Shown here in pieces: positions 1-7,525 of a stretch of DNA of 43,655 nucleotides. Source of the DNA: Phycisphaerae bacterium. Lineage in GTDB: Bacteria > Planctomycetota > Phycisphaerae > Phycisphaerales > SM1A02. The position numbers and the translations under genes were made by a program. Position 1 is the first letter of the stretch. The number at the start of each line of letters is the position of its first letter. The notes under the pieces were generated by a model, which did not search any database, was not told where the DNA came from, and worked only from the letters and a program-made list of their open reading frames with translations. The DNA is taken from NCBI GenBank assembly GCA_018701395.1, contig JABIWU010000019.1, positions 1 to 43,655 on the forward strand. Reading direction: 5' to 3'.

Positions 1-456
1 ATGAGTGGAACCAATGGCAGGAAAATGAGGAGCAAGGTTACAAAGGCGATCGATAATCTTGTCCTCGTAGATTTTATTATTGAGTAAAACAATATTGATA
101 TCGATATTACGACGTAAGGCATGCATCGTATGATTACCGCCAATTGAAAGAAGGTCGCCGTCACCCGAAATCAAAAAGACTTCTAAATTTGGATTTGCAA
201 TTTTCACGCCTGTAGCAAACGCTGGGGAACGACCATGCACAGTGTGTGCGCCGTATGTATCCATGTAATACGGAAATCGTGCCGCGCAACCGATGCCAGA
301 AACAAAGACGAAGTCTTCCTTTACAACACCAAGATTCGCTGCCATTTTTTTCATTGCCGTTAATACCGCGTAATCTCCACAACCTGGACACCAACGAACG
401 TCTTGATCACTTGCAAAATCTTTTGCTTTATATGTTGGAAGCGCTACATCTGTCAT
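1..456 (-). CDS. korB: 2-oxoacid:ferredoxin oxidoreductase beta subunit (partial, runs off left edge)
   Basis: This is the thiamine-diphosphate subunit of a 2-oxoglutarate-type (KorAB) ferredoxin oxidoreductase, which oxidatively decarboxylates a 2-oxoacid to acyl-CoA and reduces ferredoxin. Reading from the ATG at 454-456 gives MTDVALPTYKAKDF, then RWCPGCGDYAV (substrate/ThDP region), GIGCAARFPYYMDTYGAHTVHGR, and the ThDP-magnesium motif SGDGDLLSIGGNHTMHALRRN; all are typical of the family. The start overlaps the korA stop in ATGA form, so the two are translationally coupled. The 152 visible codons have no stop. After LLNNKIY the expected GLTKGQYSPTS segment is absent and the frame reads EDKIIDRLCNLAPHF, so the last 25 or so residues before the edge are doubtful. 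Family assignment is firm; the state of the left end is not. Confidence 0.88.
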   Translation of the reverse strand, partial: MTDVALPTYKAKDFASDQDVRWCPGCGDYAVLTAMKKMAANLGVVKEDFVFVSGIGCAARFPYYMDTYGAHTVHGRSPAFATGVKIANPNLEVFLISGDGDLLSIGGNHTMHALRRNIDINIVLLNNKIYEDKIIDRLCNLAPHFPAIGSTH

Positions 457-2327
457 GCTGATTCTCCCTTCATACGTATTTCAATTTCACCTACGAGTTC
501 TTCAACAAAAAATGAACGCCCACATAGATTTTGAATGCCATCAATGTCAACTAAAAATTGGCTTCGAAGCAACATGCGAAGTTGCCCGGTATTCATTTCT
601 GGCACGATGACTTTTTTATACCCTTGCAGTACTTCGCCGAGATTTTTCGGGAACGGATTGATGTAATGCAGATGGGCAGTTGCAACATTAGTTCCGCGTT
701 CTTTGAGAACAGTAGCTGCCGCAAGAATGCTACCCCTCGTGCCACCCCATCCAAGAATAAGCGTGTCCCCTTCACCTTCGACTTCCAGATCTGGAATAAC
801 TGCTTGCAATTTAGTGATTTTTTCAGCTCTATATTTAGTCATTAGAGCATGGTTATCGTGATCATAAGAAACACCACCAGTACCGTCTTGTTTCTCAAGA
901 CCACCAACACGATGTTCTAACCCAGGCGTACCGGGAATTGCCCATGGCCTGCCGCCGGTTTCTTCATCGCGCTTATAGGGAAGAAATTCTTCACCCGTTG
1001 CAGTTGGATGTGTCACGTCAATCGTTGGGATTTTTGAAATGTCAGGAATAATCCAAGGTTCTGCAGCATTTCCAACCCCGCCTTCGGATAAGAAAATTAC
1101 TGGGCACATTGCGCGCACAGAAAGTCGTACGGCTTCTATTGCCATTTGAAAACAATTACCTGGGCTTGATGCTGCAACTACGATAACTGGACATTCGCCT
1201 GGTCGCCCAAACATTGTTTGAAGTAAGTCTGACTGCTCCGTCTTTGTAGGCATGCCTGTAGATGGACCTGCGCGTTGCACATTTACAACTATGAGTGGAA
1301 GTTCCATCATCACTGCAAGTCCGATTGCTTCAGATTTCAAAGCAAGGCCAGGACCTGAAGTTCCCGTAACTCCAATTTGCCCCGCAAAGGAAGCTCCTAT
1401 TGCAACCATGACGGCTGCGATTTCATCTTCGGCTTGGAATGTGCGAATGCCAAACTGTTTTAACCTTGCAAGACCGTGAAGAACATCTGATGCGGGGGTA
1501 ATCGGATAACTCGCATACACCAAGGGTTTGCCCACTTTAGTTGCTGCTGTTGTCAAACCTAAAACAATTGCTTCATTACCTGAAATTCTTCTGTATTCCC
1601 CTGCTTTTAATTTCGCTGGCGCAACTTCATATTGCGAAGGAAAAAACTCCGCTGTCTCGCCGAAATAATACCCCGCCTTAATCGCTTTTTCATTCAATGC
1701 TGCAATTTCAGGTTTGTTTTTTAATTTTCCGAAATAATTCTGAAGCCGTTCGATAGTTGATTCGATTTCGCGAGAGTACAACCAAGAAACAATGCCTAGT
1801 GCGAACATATTCCTGCATCTATCAATATCTTTTACAGATATATCTTCCGTATCGCTTGCAAGCGATTCACGAGTAAGTCGAGACATCGGCACTCTGCAAA
1901 TTTTATACTTTGCATTTATAACTTCGTCATCGAGTGGGTTGTAGCCCTCTTCATACCCACATTTTTTGAAATTACTTTTGTTAAATTCGTCTTCGTTAAC
2001 AATAACAATGCCGCCTGGTTCAACATATTCAAGATTCGTTTTAAAACCAGCAGGATTCATCGCAACCATTGCATTTACAAGGTCGCCAGGGGTATGTATT
2101 TCTTCACTTGAAAACTGAACTTGGTAACCCGATACACCAAAAGTGGTGCCTCTGGGAGCTCTGATTTCTGCTGGAAAATCTGGAGCAGTAGCGAAATCAT
2201 TTCCTGCAAGGGCAATGGCATCGGTAAAGTGCGAACCCGTTAACTGCATTCCATCACCACTATCGCCACAGAAACGAACCGATACGTTCGGTAGGACGGT
2301 AAGTTGGTCTGTTTTTGTTTCTGACAT
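453..2327 (-). CDS. korA: 2-oxoacid:ferredoxin oxidoreductase alpha subunit (gamma-alpha fusion)
   Basis: This 624-residue partner of KorB has the gamma and alpha domains fused, as in mycobacterial-type KorA. The N-terminal gamma domain opens with VRFCGDSGDGMQLTG. The alpha (pyrimidine-binding) domain carries YPITPASDVLHGLA, GTSGPGLALKSEAIG and the RAGPSTGMPTKTEQSDLL stretch. I chose the ATG at 2325-2327 (MSETKTDQ). An in-frame GTG at 2358-2360 would add 11 residues, but an AGAGG sits 11 bases before the ATG. The gene is transcribed leftward into korB with a 4-base overlap. No dedicated ferredoxin gene lies beside it in the window. It may serve a reductive or oxidative TCA step; substrate choice among 2-oxoacids cannot be fixed from sequence alone. 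Confidence 0.93.
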   Translation of the reverse strand: MSETKTDQLTVLPNVSVRFCGDSGDGMQLTGSHFTDAIALAGNDFATAPDFPAEIRAPRGTTFGVSGYQVQFSSEEIHTPGDLVNAMVAMNPAGFKTNLEYVEPGGIVIVNEDEFNKSNFKKCGYEEGYNPLDDEVINAKYKICRVPMSRLTRESLASDTEDISVKDIDRCRNMFALGIVSWLYSREIESTIERLQNYFGKLKNKPEIAALNEKAIKAGYYFGETAEFFPSQYEVAPAKLKAGEYRRISGNEAIVLGLTTAATKVGKPLVYASYPITPASDVLHGLARLKQFGIRTFQAEDEIAAVMVAIGASFAGQIGVTGTSGPGLALKSEAIGLAVMMELPLIVVNVQRAGPSTGMPTKTEQSDLLQTMFGRPGECPVIVVAASSPGNCFQMAIEAVRLSVRAMCPVIFLSEGGVGNAAEPWIIPDISKIPTIDVTHPTATGEEFLPYKRDEETGGRPWAIPGTPGLEHRVGGLEKQDGTGGVSYDHDNHALMTKYRAEKITKLQAVIPDLEVEGEGDTLILGWGGTRGSILAAATVLKERGTNVATAHLHYINPFPKNLGEVLQGYKKVIVPEMNTGQLRMLLRSQFLVDIDGIQNLCGRSFFVEELVGEIEIRMKGESA

Positions 2328-2402
2328 TGCGTTATTTGCCTCTATTAAAGGATAATCCACTCATTGTACCCACGCATATAGCAATTCGTCTATGGGTTGG
2401 GC

Positions 2403-2431
2403 TTTACCATTTATGTAATAATTGGTACACT
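2403..2431 (+). promoter_or_regulatory. Candidate sigma-70-type promoter for the 2456 gene
   Basis: TTTACC at 2403-2408 and TACACT at 2426-2431 are separated by 17 bases, each matching four of six consensus positions. A start near 2438 would give a leader of about 18 bases containing the GGAG site at 2446-2449. This is an eye-made match only. Confidence 0.4.
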
Positions 2432-2455
2432 ACTGTGCTCGAAACGGAGTCCACA

Positions 2456-2788
2456 ATGGCAAAAGAAACAGTAATAAAAATCGTACCAAATACTGAAATG
2501 ACATTCACTATTGTCAAAGACCTATCTCGCCCTGCAGCACGCAAGACGATTGAACGATTAATGTGGATGCAGCCTCAAGTCAAGAAGGACCATTCGATGC
2601 TTCAGCGTCGTAGAAAGCAAAAGGACATCAAGTACACCATCCGCGCAGGTCGTGTTTGGTTTGATCGACCCCGAGCAACTCGCACCGTACGCGCTGAACG
2701 AGGCGCCTCATTTACAGTTAACATCACTCCCCAAATCGTAAACGATGTGAAGAGTGTGTTAAAGTATCTTGAAGTCACAACTGCATAA
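2456..2788 (+). CDS. Small basic protein of unknown function
   Basis: I do not recognise this 110-residue protein. It starts MAKETVIKIVPNTEM at an ATG that follows GGAG by six bases, which makes this start preferable to longer upstream readings. It is rich in Arg and Lys, with a run QRRRKQKD in the middle and a C-terminal half (TIRAGRVWFDRPRATRT and onward) that looks beta-rich. No signal peptide, transmembrane segment or cysteine is visible. Basic composition and size would suit a nucleic-acid or ribosome-associated role, but that is inference only. The aquaporin gene starts 11 bases downstream, suggesting cotranscription. A decayed copy of its 3' half lies beyond the aquaporin at about 3528-3690, showing that this gene took part in a local duplication. 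Confidence 0.75.
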   Translation: MAKETVIKIVPNTEMTFTIVKDLSRPAARKTIERLMWMQPQVKKDHSMLQRRRKQKDIKYTIRAGRVWFDRPRATRTVRAERGASFTVNITPQIVNDVKSVLKYLEVTTA

Positions 2789-2799
2789 CCTCATTTTCG

Positions 2800-3489
2800 A
2801 TGAGAACTGGAAAACATTTTTCTGAGTTCATTGGTGCATTTGCACTGACATTTGTCGGTGGAGGCGCCATTATTGCAACCAGCGGTGAAAACATTCTCGT
2901 TATCGCTCTTGCCCATGGCTTGATTCTTGCTGTCATGGCTTCTGCGATGATGCAAGTCAGTGGTTCTCAATTTAACCCAGCGGTCTCCATTGCACTTGCC
3001 ACTCGTGGCAAACAGTCTTGGTCACAAGCGATGCGTTTTTCTATTGTTCAAATACTCGGTGGCATTGCTGCTGCCTATTTACTCAAGGCAACGATGGTCC
3101 CGGCGTACTCCTTTGCGAACACGCATATCGGCGAGACACTTGGAATATACAGTGGATCCGCTGGCCCAGAATTGGTAAGTACTTGGCGAGTCCTCGTCCT
3201 TGAAGGACTTGCAGCATTTTTCTTGATGTGGATCATTATGGCTGTTGCTGTGGATTCCAAGAATAAACAACATGCTGGGATTGCTGGACTCGCTATCGGT
3301 GGCGCTGTCGCTGCTGATATCCTCTGCTTTGGACCGCTCACTGGTGCATCAATGAACCCAGCAAGATCGTTTGGGCCCGCACTCGTTACAGGTGCTTGGA
3401 CGCTCCAATGGTGTTATTGGGTAGGACCGATTGTCGGTGCTTCACTTGCAGCACTCTGCTACGACAAGACTATTACAACCAACAACTAG
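2800..3489 (+). CDS. Aquaporin (MIP family), TIP/AqpM-like selectivity filter
   Basis: This 229-residue channel of the major intrinsic protein family has the two half-helix motifs FNPAVS (Asn59-Pro60-Ala61) and MNPARS (Asn186-Pro187-Ala188), with the filter arginine at 189. About six hydrophobic membrane segments surround them, and the GPLTGASMNPARSFGPAL context is typical. At the transmembrane-5 filter position, where water-specific AqpZ has His, counting back from the second NPA puts Ile174. This is the pattern of archaeal AqpM and plant TIPs, so the pore may be less water-specific and pass small neutral solutes; that is inference. No good Shine-Dalgarno site precedes the ATG, which lies 11 bases after the previous stop, so coupling to the upstream gene is likely. 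I leave the symbol blank because it is not a canonical AqpZ. Confidence 0.92.
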   Translation: MRTGKHFSEFIGAFALTFVGGGAIIATSGENILVIALAHGLILAVMASAMMQVSGSQFNPAVSIALATRGKQSWSQAMRFSIVQILGGIAAAYLLKATMVPAYSFANTHIGETLGIYSGSAGPELVSTWRVLVLEGLAAFFLMWIIMAVAVDSKNKQHAGIAGLAIGGAVAADILCFGPLTGASMNPARSFGPALVTGAWTLQWCYWVGPIVGASLAALCYDKTITTNN

Positions 3490-3527
3490 AGAAGCGTATT
3501 CATCTGCATGGCAAGTGGAGACAGATG

Positions 3528-3690
3528 TAAAGGCAAAGAGGAACTCGAAAACCATCCGCGCAGGTCGTGTTTGGCTTGATTAACCCCCCGAGCAACTCGC
3601 ACTGTACGTGCTGAACGAGGCGCCTCATGTACATTAAACATCACTCCCAAAATCGTAAACGATTTGGGGAGTGTGTTAAAGTATTTTAAA
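3528..3690 (+). pseudogene. Decayed partial duplicate of the 2456-2788 gene
   Basis: The stretch from ACCATCCGCG at 3551 to about 3689 aligns almost base for base with 2636-2775 of the small basic gene. Shared blocks include CGCGCAGGTCGTGTTTGG, GAGCAACTCGCAC, GCTGAACGAGGCGCCTCAT, AATCGTAAACGAT and GAGTGTGTTAAAGTAT. Weaker similarity continues leftward to about 3528. The copy is broken: the codon equal to CGA after the shared TTTGG-TTGAT reads TAA, an extra C enters the CCCC run, and no start remains. It lies 39 or more bases after the aquaporin stop, so the intact and dead copies bracket the aquaporin. It encodes nothing convincing now. Confidence 0.88.
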
Positions 3691-3726
3691 GCAAGGTAAG
3701 AACTTCTCGTTTTTTAAAGCTACAAA

Positions 3727-4359
3727 TTATCGCCTTCGACGAACACCTAGGTAACCAGCAAGACCAAGAATTGCAAGTGCACCTGGAGCAGGCAATGCTA
3801 TATTTGCGTATTGCCAACTAGTAAGATCTGCATTCTTGCCTAATATGTTGATTTCGCCTGTTATGTTTCCATCGGTTGTAAATTGACCGATGAGGACTCT
3901 ACCCTCTACTTCCATTACTTGGGCATCATCTGGGGTAGCGAACCACGTGCCGTTATTTGTATAAATGTCGCCGCCATTAGATTCAAAATCAGTCCAGTCA
4001 ATACCGATGTCAAGCATCGCATCATCGGTGTCTGTAAGTAAACCAATTGAAACGAAACTATCGAATTCTAAACTAGGGAAGAACCCAAACAGCGCCTCAG
4101 CTGGAGGACTATATAAACCAAATTGATTTTGATAAAAAGTAGTGCTCGAACGAATAGCAAGCGGATTATCTGTGTCGCCAAATATGGCATCAACTTGGTT
4201 GCCACTATCAACGTCAACATACACTCGATAGGTAGTCAATCCGCCAAAACCGGTGTCAAGTGAATCAATAGATACACCCTGTAAATCGCCAGCGGCGATA
4301 GTGCTCATCAATAAAGTACCAACAGAAAGCGTCGCAATTGTACGTGTTTGTTTATTCAT
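3727..4359 (-). CDS. Exported protein with PEP-CTERM-type sorting signal
   Basis: This 210-residue protein has an N-terminal signal peptide (MNKQTRTIATLSVGTLLMSTIAAG) and a C-terminal tripartite sorting signal: PAPGALAILGLAGYLG, a short hydrophobic helix, then RRRR. This is the planctomycete form of PEP-CTERM, recognised by an exosortase that is not in the window. The central part is rich in Asp, Thr and Asn (for example VYVDVDSGNQVDAIFGDTDNP) and matches no enzyme I know. The start ATG follows AAGGA by seven bases. The gene stands alone, between the duplicate remnant and the NUDIX gene, with its own candidate promoter. It probably ends up in the outer envelope or exopolymer matrix; its function there is unknown. 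Confidence 0.85.
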   Translation of the reverse strand: MNKQTRTIATLSVGTLLMSTIAAGDLQGVSIDSLDTGFGGLTTYRVYVDVDSGNQVDAIFGDTDNPLAIRSSTTFYQNQFGLYSPPAEALFGFFPSLEFDSFVSIGLLTDTDDAMLDIGIDWTDFESNGGDIYTNNGTWFATPDDAQVMEVEGRVLIGQFTTDGNITGEINILGKNADLTSWQYANIALPAPGALAILGLAGYLGVRRRR

Positions 4360-4437
4360 TGAAAATTCCTTATTTTAATTTCTTCATCTCAGTAAAAACA
4401 TCATTCTGTCTTTCCTATCGAGCAGAATCGCGATTAA

Positions 4438-4467
4438 ATTAACTGTGTTTTACATTTATCCTGTCAA
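4438..4467 (-). promoter_or_regulatory. Candidate promoter of the PEP-CTERM gene
   Basis: On the minus strand a perfect -35 TTGACA (4467-4462) is followed after 18 bases by GTTAAT (4443-4438), a four-of-six -10 match. The implied leader is about 75 bases. It sits just beyond the NUDIX stop at 4491, in the only gap available for driving this gene. Confidence 0.4.
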
Positions 4468-4490
4468 ACTAGGCAAAGTAGCTCTGTTAT

Positions 4491-5114
4491 TCAACATGCA
4501 TACGGCAGCATCATCGTGGTGATGCCTGAAGGCACTTCGGGAAACTCACATTTTTTAAGCCACTTCAACTGTTTATATTCGGCATTTCCGCTTATTTTGT
4601 TTGAGGTGGCGTAAAGCCGATACACCAACTCCCAGGTCATTGCGATTTCATCAAATAGCAATGCAACTGCTAGTGGCGGAGTAGCAAGCGTAAGCCCTGT
4701 CTCTTCTGAAAGTTCTTTTTTGATGACATCAAGAGGGTTCCTGTTTGGCTCCACACAACCAGCTGGCGCAAATTCCCACTCCCCTGCGTGTCGCAAAACA
4801 GCATCACTTCGTTCACCAAACAAAAACAATTCTTCGAATGAAGTAATTCCTTTCGTACCAAGAGAGCGAACACCAAGGTCATATGTACTGTTTTGCACTG
4901 CAAAAAAACGATAGGAGCACTCCATCACATGAAGCGTTGCACCTCCGCAACCATTCCGTTGCGTTCCAAGCACATGCAATAATGCACCGTCAAAGCAAGA
5001 GGGGTTTTGCTCGCAAAGTTTTTCCCACCGCCGATCAACTTCATCCAAATTTGCTCCTTCAGGAACAAACAAGCCATCTTGAAGTTGAATCGTTGCGGGA
5101 CGCTTCAGTAGCAT
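4491..5114 (-). CDS. NUDIX-family hydrolase with a variant Nudix box
   Basis: This 207-residue protein carries a Nudix box in the segment GCVEPNRNPLDVIKKELSEETGL near residues 120-142. The metal-binding core KELSEE and the closing TGL are kept. However, the position normally Glu seven residues in is Arg, and the usual Arg of REUxEE is Lys. Nudix enzymes cleave nucleoside diphosphates linked to another moiety; the substrate here is not predictable. The N-terminal half (MLLKRPATIQLQDGLFVPEG) is a separate poorly conserved domain. The start overlaps the stop of the upstream aldehyde dehydrogenase by one base (TAATG), so the two form an operon, possibly linked through NAD(P) or CoA-derivative metabolism, which is speculative. 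Confidence 0.8.
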   Translation of the reverse strand: MLLKRPATIQLQDGLFVPEGANLDEVDRRWEKLCEQNPSCFDGALLHVLGTQRNGCGGATLHVMECSYRFFAVQNSTYDLGVRSLGTKGITSFEELFLFGERSDAVLRHAGEWEFAPAGCVEPNRNPLDVIKKELSEETGLTLATPPLAVALLFDEIAMTWELVYRLYATSNKISGNAEYKQLKWLKKCEFPEVPSGITTMMLPYAC

Positions 5115-6652
5115 TAACCGAATTCAATTCCTTGGGCTAATGGCATTTCTGCACTCCAATTTGTTGTACATGTTTGCCTTCGCATATATGCTTTCCAAGA
5201 ATCGGAACCAGACTCGCGACCTCCACCAGTGTCTTTCTCACCACCAAATGCGCCGCCAATTTCAGCACCGCTTGTGCCGATATTAATATTCGCTATTCCA
5301 CAGTCAGAGCCTTCAGGTGAGAGAAATCGACCTGCGTTTCGCATCGAGTTTGTAAAGATAGCGCTACTTAACCCTTGGTCCACATCGTTGTGCATTGCAA
5401 GAGCTTCATCCAAATCGCTAATAGTAAAAATGTAAAGGATTGGTGCAAATGTTTCTTCTTTTACGACTTCTGGCATTTTACCTTTTGGAACTTTCACAAT
5501 TGTTGGCTCAACAAAATGCCCTGGGCGATCGGCCCACCGTTCTATACCCTCAACACCGCCACATAAAATTTCACAACCCTCTGCTTTGGCTTGCTCAATT
5601 GAGGAACGCATATTGTTTACCGCATCTTCATTGATGAGTGGTCCCATCAGTGTCCCGCCTTCAAGGGGGTTGCCAATTGAAACTTGTGTATATGCGCTTA
5701 CTAATCCCTCAGTAATTTCATCGACAACTGACTCATGACAAAGAAGACGACGAGTAGATGTACATCGTTGTCCTGCTGTACCAACTGCGCCAAAGAGTGT
5801 TCCGCGAATGACCATATCAAGATCCGCATCTTCCATAATAATGATTGCGTTGTTTCCACCTAATTCTAAAAGAGAACGACCTAGACGGCCTCCAACAACT
5901 TCGCCTACCCGCCTACCCATTCGGCAGGAGCCAGTCGCGCTTATTAATGGAAGTCGTTTATCAGCAATCATTGGCTCGCCAATTTCTTCGACAGTGCCAA
6001 CTACTAGGCCAAACACATCGCATGGGTCTCCATTTTCAGGATTGAATATATCTTGATCTCGCATTACTTCGTGTGCAACATTAATCATTGCGATTGCAGT
6101 TAGTGGGGTAATGTCACTTGGTTTCCAAATTGTTGTGTCTCCGCAAACTGCAGCGAGCATTGAGTTCCAAGCCCAGACTGCAACAGGAAAGTTAAACGCA
6201 GAAATAATTCCGACGGTTCCTAGTGGTTGCCATTGCTCCATCATTGCATGCCGTGGTCGTTCTGAAGCAATGGTCAATCCGTAAAGTTGGCGAGAAAGAC
6301 CGACAGCAAAATCTGCGATATCGATGCACTCGACTACTTCACCAATTCCTTCTGCGAGGATTTTCCCGCACTCCATGGTCACAAGTTCGCCGAGTTGTTG
6401 TTCATACGTGCGGAATGCATTACCGATTCTGCGAACGATTTCTCCTCGCTTTGGCGCTGGCAACATTCTCCATTCCTTAAAAACAGATTGTGAACGGATA
6501 ACTTGCTCGTTGTACTCCGCCGTAGTTTGCCGTCGAACCGCGGCAATTGGTTCACCAGTTGCCGGATTATAAGAAATTATATGATCTTTAGTCGCTTCAG
6601 AATGGTCACAAACGAGAGGATGATTAATTAGGTTTGTAAGTGTTGTTGTCAT
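5114..6652 (-). CDS. ALDH7-family aldehyde dehydrogenase (L-aminoadipate-semialdehyde/piperideine-6-carboxylate type)
   Basis: This 512-residue NAD(P)-dependent aldehyde dehydrogenase is closest in pattern to the ALDH7/antiquitin branch, which oxidises 2-aminoadipate semialdehyde in lysine catabolism. Seen in the sequence are FNFPVAVWAWNSMLA and WKPSD of the cofactor fold, the general-base Glu263 in LLELGGNNAIII, and the catalytic Cys297 in GTAGQRCTSTRRL. The G-x-AGQRCT-x-RRL pattern is typical of ALDH7. The full length and all key residues are intact. It leads the operon with the NUDIX gene. Only 40 bases separate its start from the divergent CoA-transferase subunit gene, so their promoters must overlap. 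The exact aldehyde substrate remains inferred from family resemblance. Confidence 0.88.
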   Translation of the reverse strand: MTTTLTNLINHPLVCDHSEATKDHIISYNPATGEPIAAVRRQTTAEYNEQVIRSQSVFKEWRMLPAPKRGEIVRRIGNAFRTYEQQLGELVTMECGKILAEGIGEVVECIDIADFAVGLSRQLYGLTIASERPRHAMMEQWQPLGTVGIISAFNFPVAVWAWNSMLAAVCGDTTIWKPSDITPLTAIAMINVAHEVMRDQDIFNPENGDPCDVFGLVVGTVEEIGEPMIADKRLPLISATGSCRMGRRVGEVVGGRLGRSLLELGGNNAIIIMEDADLDMVIRGTLFGAVGTAGQRCTSTRRLLCHESVVDEITEGLVSAYTQVSIGNPLEGGTLMGPLINEDAVNNMRSSIEQAKAEGCEILCGGVEGIERWADRPGHFVEPTIVKVPKGKMPEVVKEETFAPILYIFTISDLDEALAMHNDVDQGLSSAIFTNSMRNAGRFLSPEGSDCGIANINIGTSGAEIGGAFGGEKDTGGGRESGSDSWKAYMRRQTCTTNWSAEMPLAQGIEFG

Positions 6653-6692
6653 TCCCGTATTCTAGCACAGCAAGAGGTGGTATTATCTCCAT

Positions 6693-7343
6693 ATGCCACT
6701 AGACAGAAATGGAATTGCTAAGCGAGCCGCTCAAGAACTCAAAGACGGCTATTACGTCAATTTAGGGATTGGAATGCCTACCCTTGTTGCCAATTATGTC
6801 CCCGAGGGAATGACCGTTTGGCTTCAATCTGAAAATGGACTACTTGGCATGGGCGAATTCCCAACGGAAGACAAAGTAGATGCTGATTTAATAAATGCAG
6901 GTAAACAAACTGTAACTGCTGTTGCGGGTGCGAGTTTTTTCTCTTCTGCTGAGTCATTTGAAATGATTCGAGGCGGGCATATCAATCTTGCAATCCTAGG
7001 TGCTATGGAAATTTCTCAAGAAGGCGATATTGCAAACTGGATGATTCCAGGAAAAATGATTAAAGGGATGGGCGGTGCCATGGACCTTGTCGCTGGAGTG
7101 AACAAGGTTGTTGTCATTATGGACCACGTCACACGAAAAGGCGACCCGAAACTCATCCCAACTTGCACATTGCCACTCACCGGCTTGCAGTGCATTGACA
7201 TGATTATTACTGATTTGTGCGTCATGGAAATGAACGAAGAGAAAAAAAGGTTTGAAATTACCGAACTAGCACCAGACGTCACCATCGACGAGGTATTGAA
7301 AAAAACATCCGCAGAAGTGCTCGTTTCAGCAGCCATTAATTAA
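6693..7343 (+). CDS. scoB: 3-oxoacid CoA-transferase subunit B (orphan)
   Basis: This 216-residue beta subunit of a family I CoA-transferase (SCOT/AtoA type) moves CoA between succinyl-CoA and 3-oxoacids such as acetoacetate. The signature LGIGMPTLVANYVPEG and the SENG motif, whose Glu47 forms the covalent CoA thioester, are present, followed by GGHINLAILGAMEI and the NWMIPGKMIKGMGGAMDLV block. The start ATG at 6693 follows GAGGTGG by about 13 bases. The A subunit, normally adjacent, is not beside it: upstream is the divergent aldehyde dehydrogenase and downstream the sigma gene terminator. It must pair with a subunit encoded elsewhere. An AT-rich inverted repeat (TTAATTA at 7336-7342, TAATTAA at 7353-7359) overlaps its stop. 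Confidence 0.93.
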   Translation: MPLDRNGIAKRAAQELKDGYYVNLGIGMPTLVANYVPEGMTVWLQSENGLLGMGEFPTEDKVDADLINAGKQTVTAVAGASFFSSAESFEMIRGGHINLAILGAMEISQEGDIANWMIPGKMIKGMGGAMDLVAGVNKVVVIMDHVTRKGDPKLIPTCTLPLTGLQCIDMIITDLCVMEMNEEKKRFEITELAPDVTIDEVLKKTSAEVLVSAAIN

Positions 7344-7471
7344 CCCCTGGGCTAATTAAATTGTTTCACAATGAATAAAATTATGCAATCCTAGTTGCAG
7401 GCATTGGGGATGCGCCGAATGGTTCCGGGCAACACAGTTATTTCTGTTTGGTCAACTTAATACTACGAATG

Positions 7472-7504
7472 AAAAAAGCGCCGTGACTGTCGTCACGGCA
7501 CTTT
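7472..7504 (-). terminator. Rho-independent terminator of the flagellar sigma gene
   Basis: GCCGTGAC (7480-7487) pairs with GTCACGGC (7492-7499) around a four-base loop. On the minus strand it is followed by GCTTTTTT, the standard U-run. It lies about 25 bases past the sigma factor stop at 7526. The opposite side has only CTTT, so rightward termination for scoB would be weak. Confidence 0.85.
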
Positions 7505-7525
7505 CCAGTTGGAAATACGTACTTA

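Noticed and set aside
2315-2455. Upstream extension of the small basic gene from 2315
   Set aside because: It overlaps the start of korA on the other strand and the likely promoter; the GGAG-preceded ATG at 2456 is better.
3490-3726. A tRNA or mobile-element boundary in the gap after the aquaporin
   Set aside because: The gap is explained by the decayed gene copy; no cloverleaf, transposase or terminal inverted repeats were seen.
7336-7359. AT-rich inverted repeat at the scoB stop as a terminator
   Set aside because: The stem is only A/T pairs with a ten-base loop and no following T-run; too weak to list.
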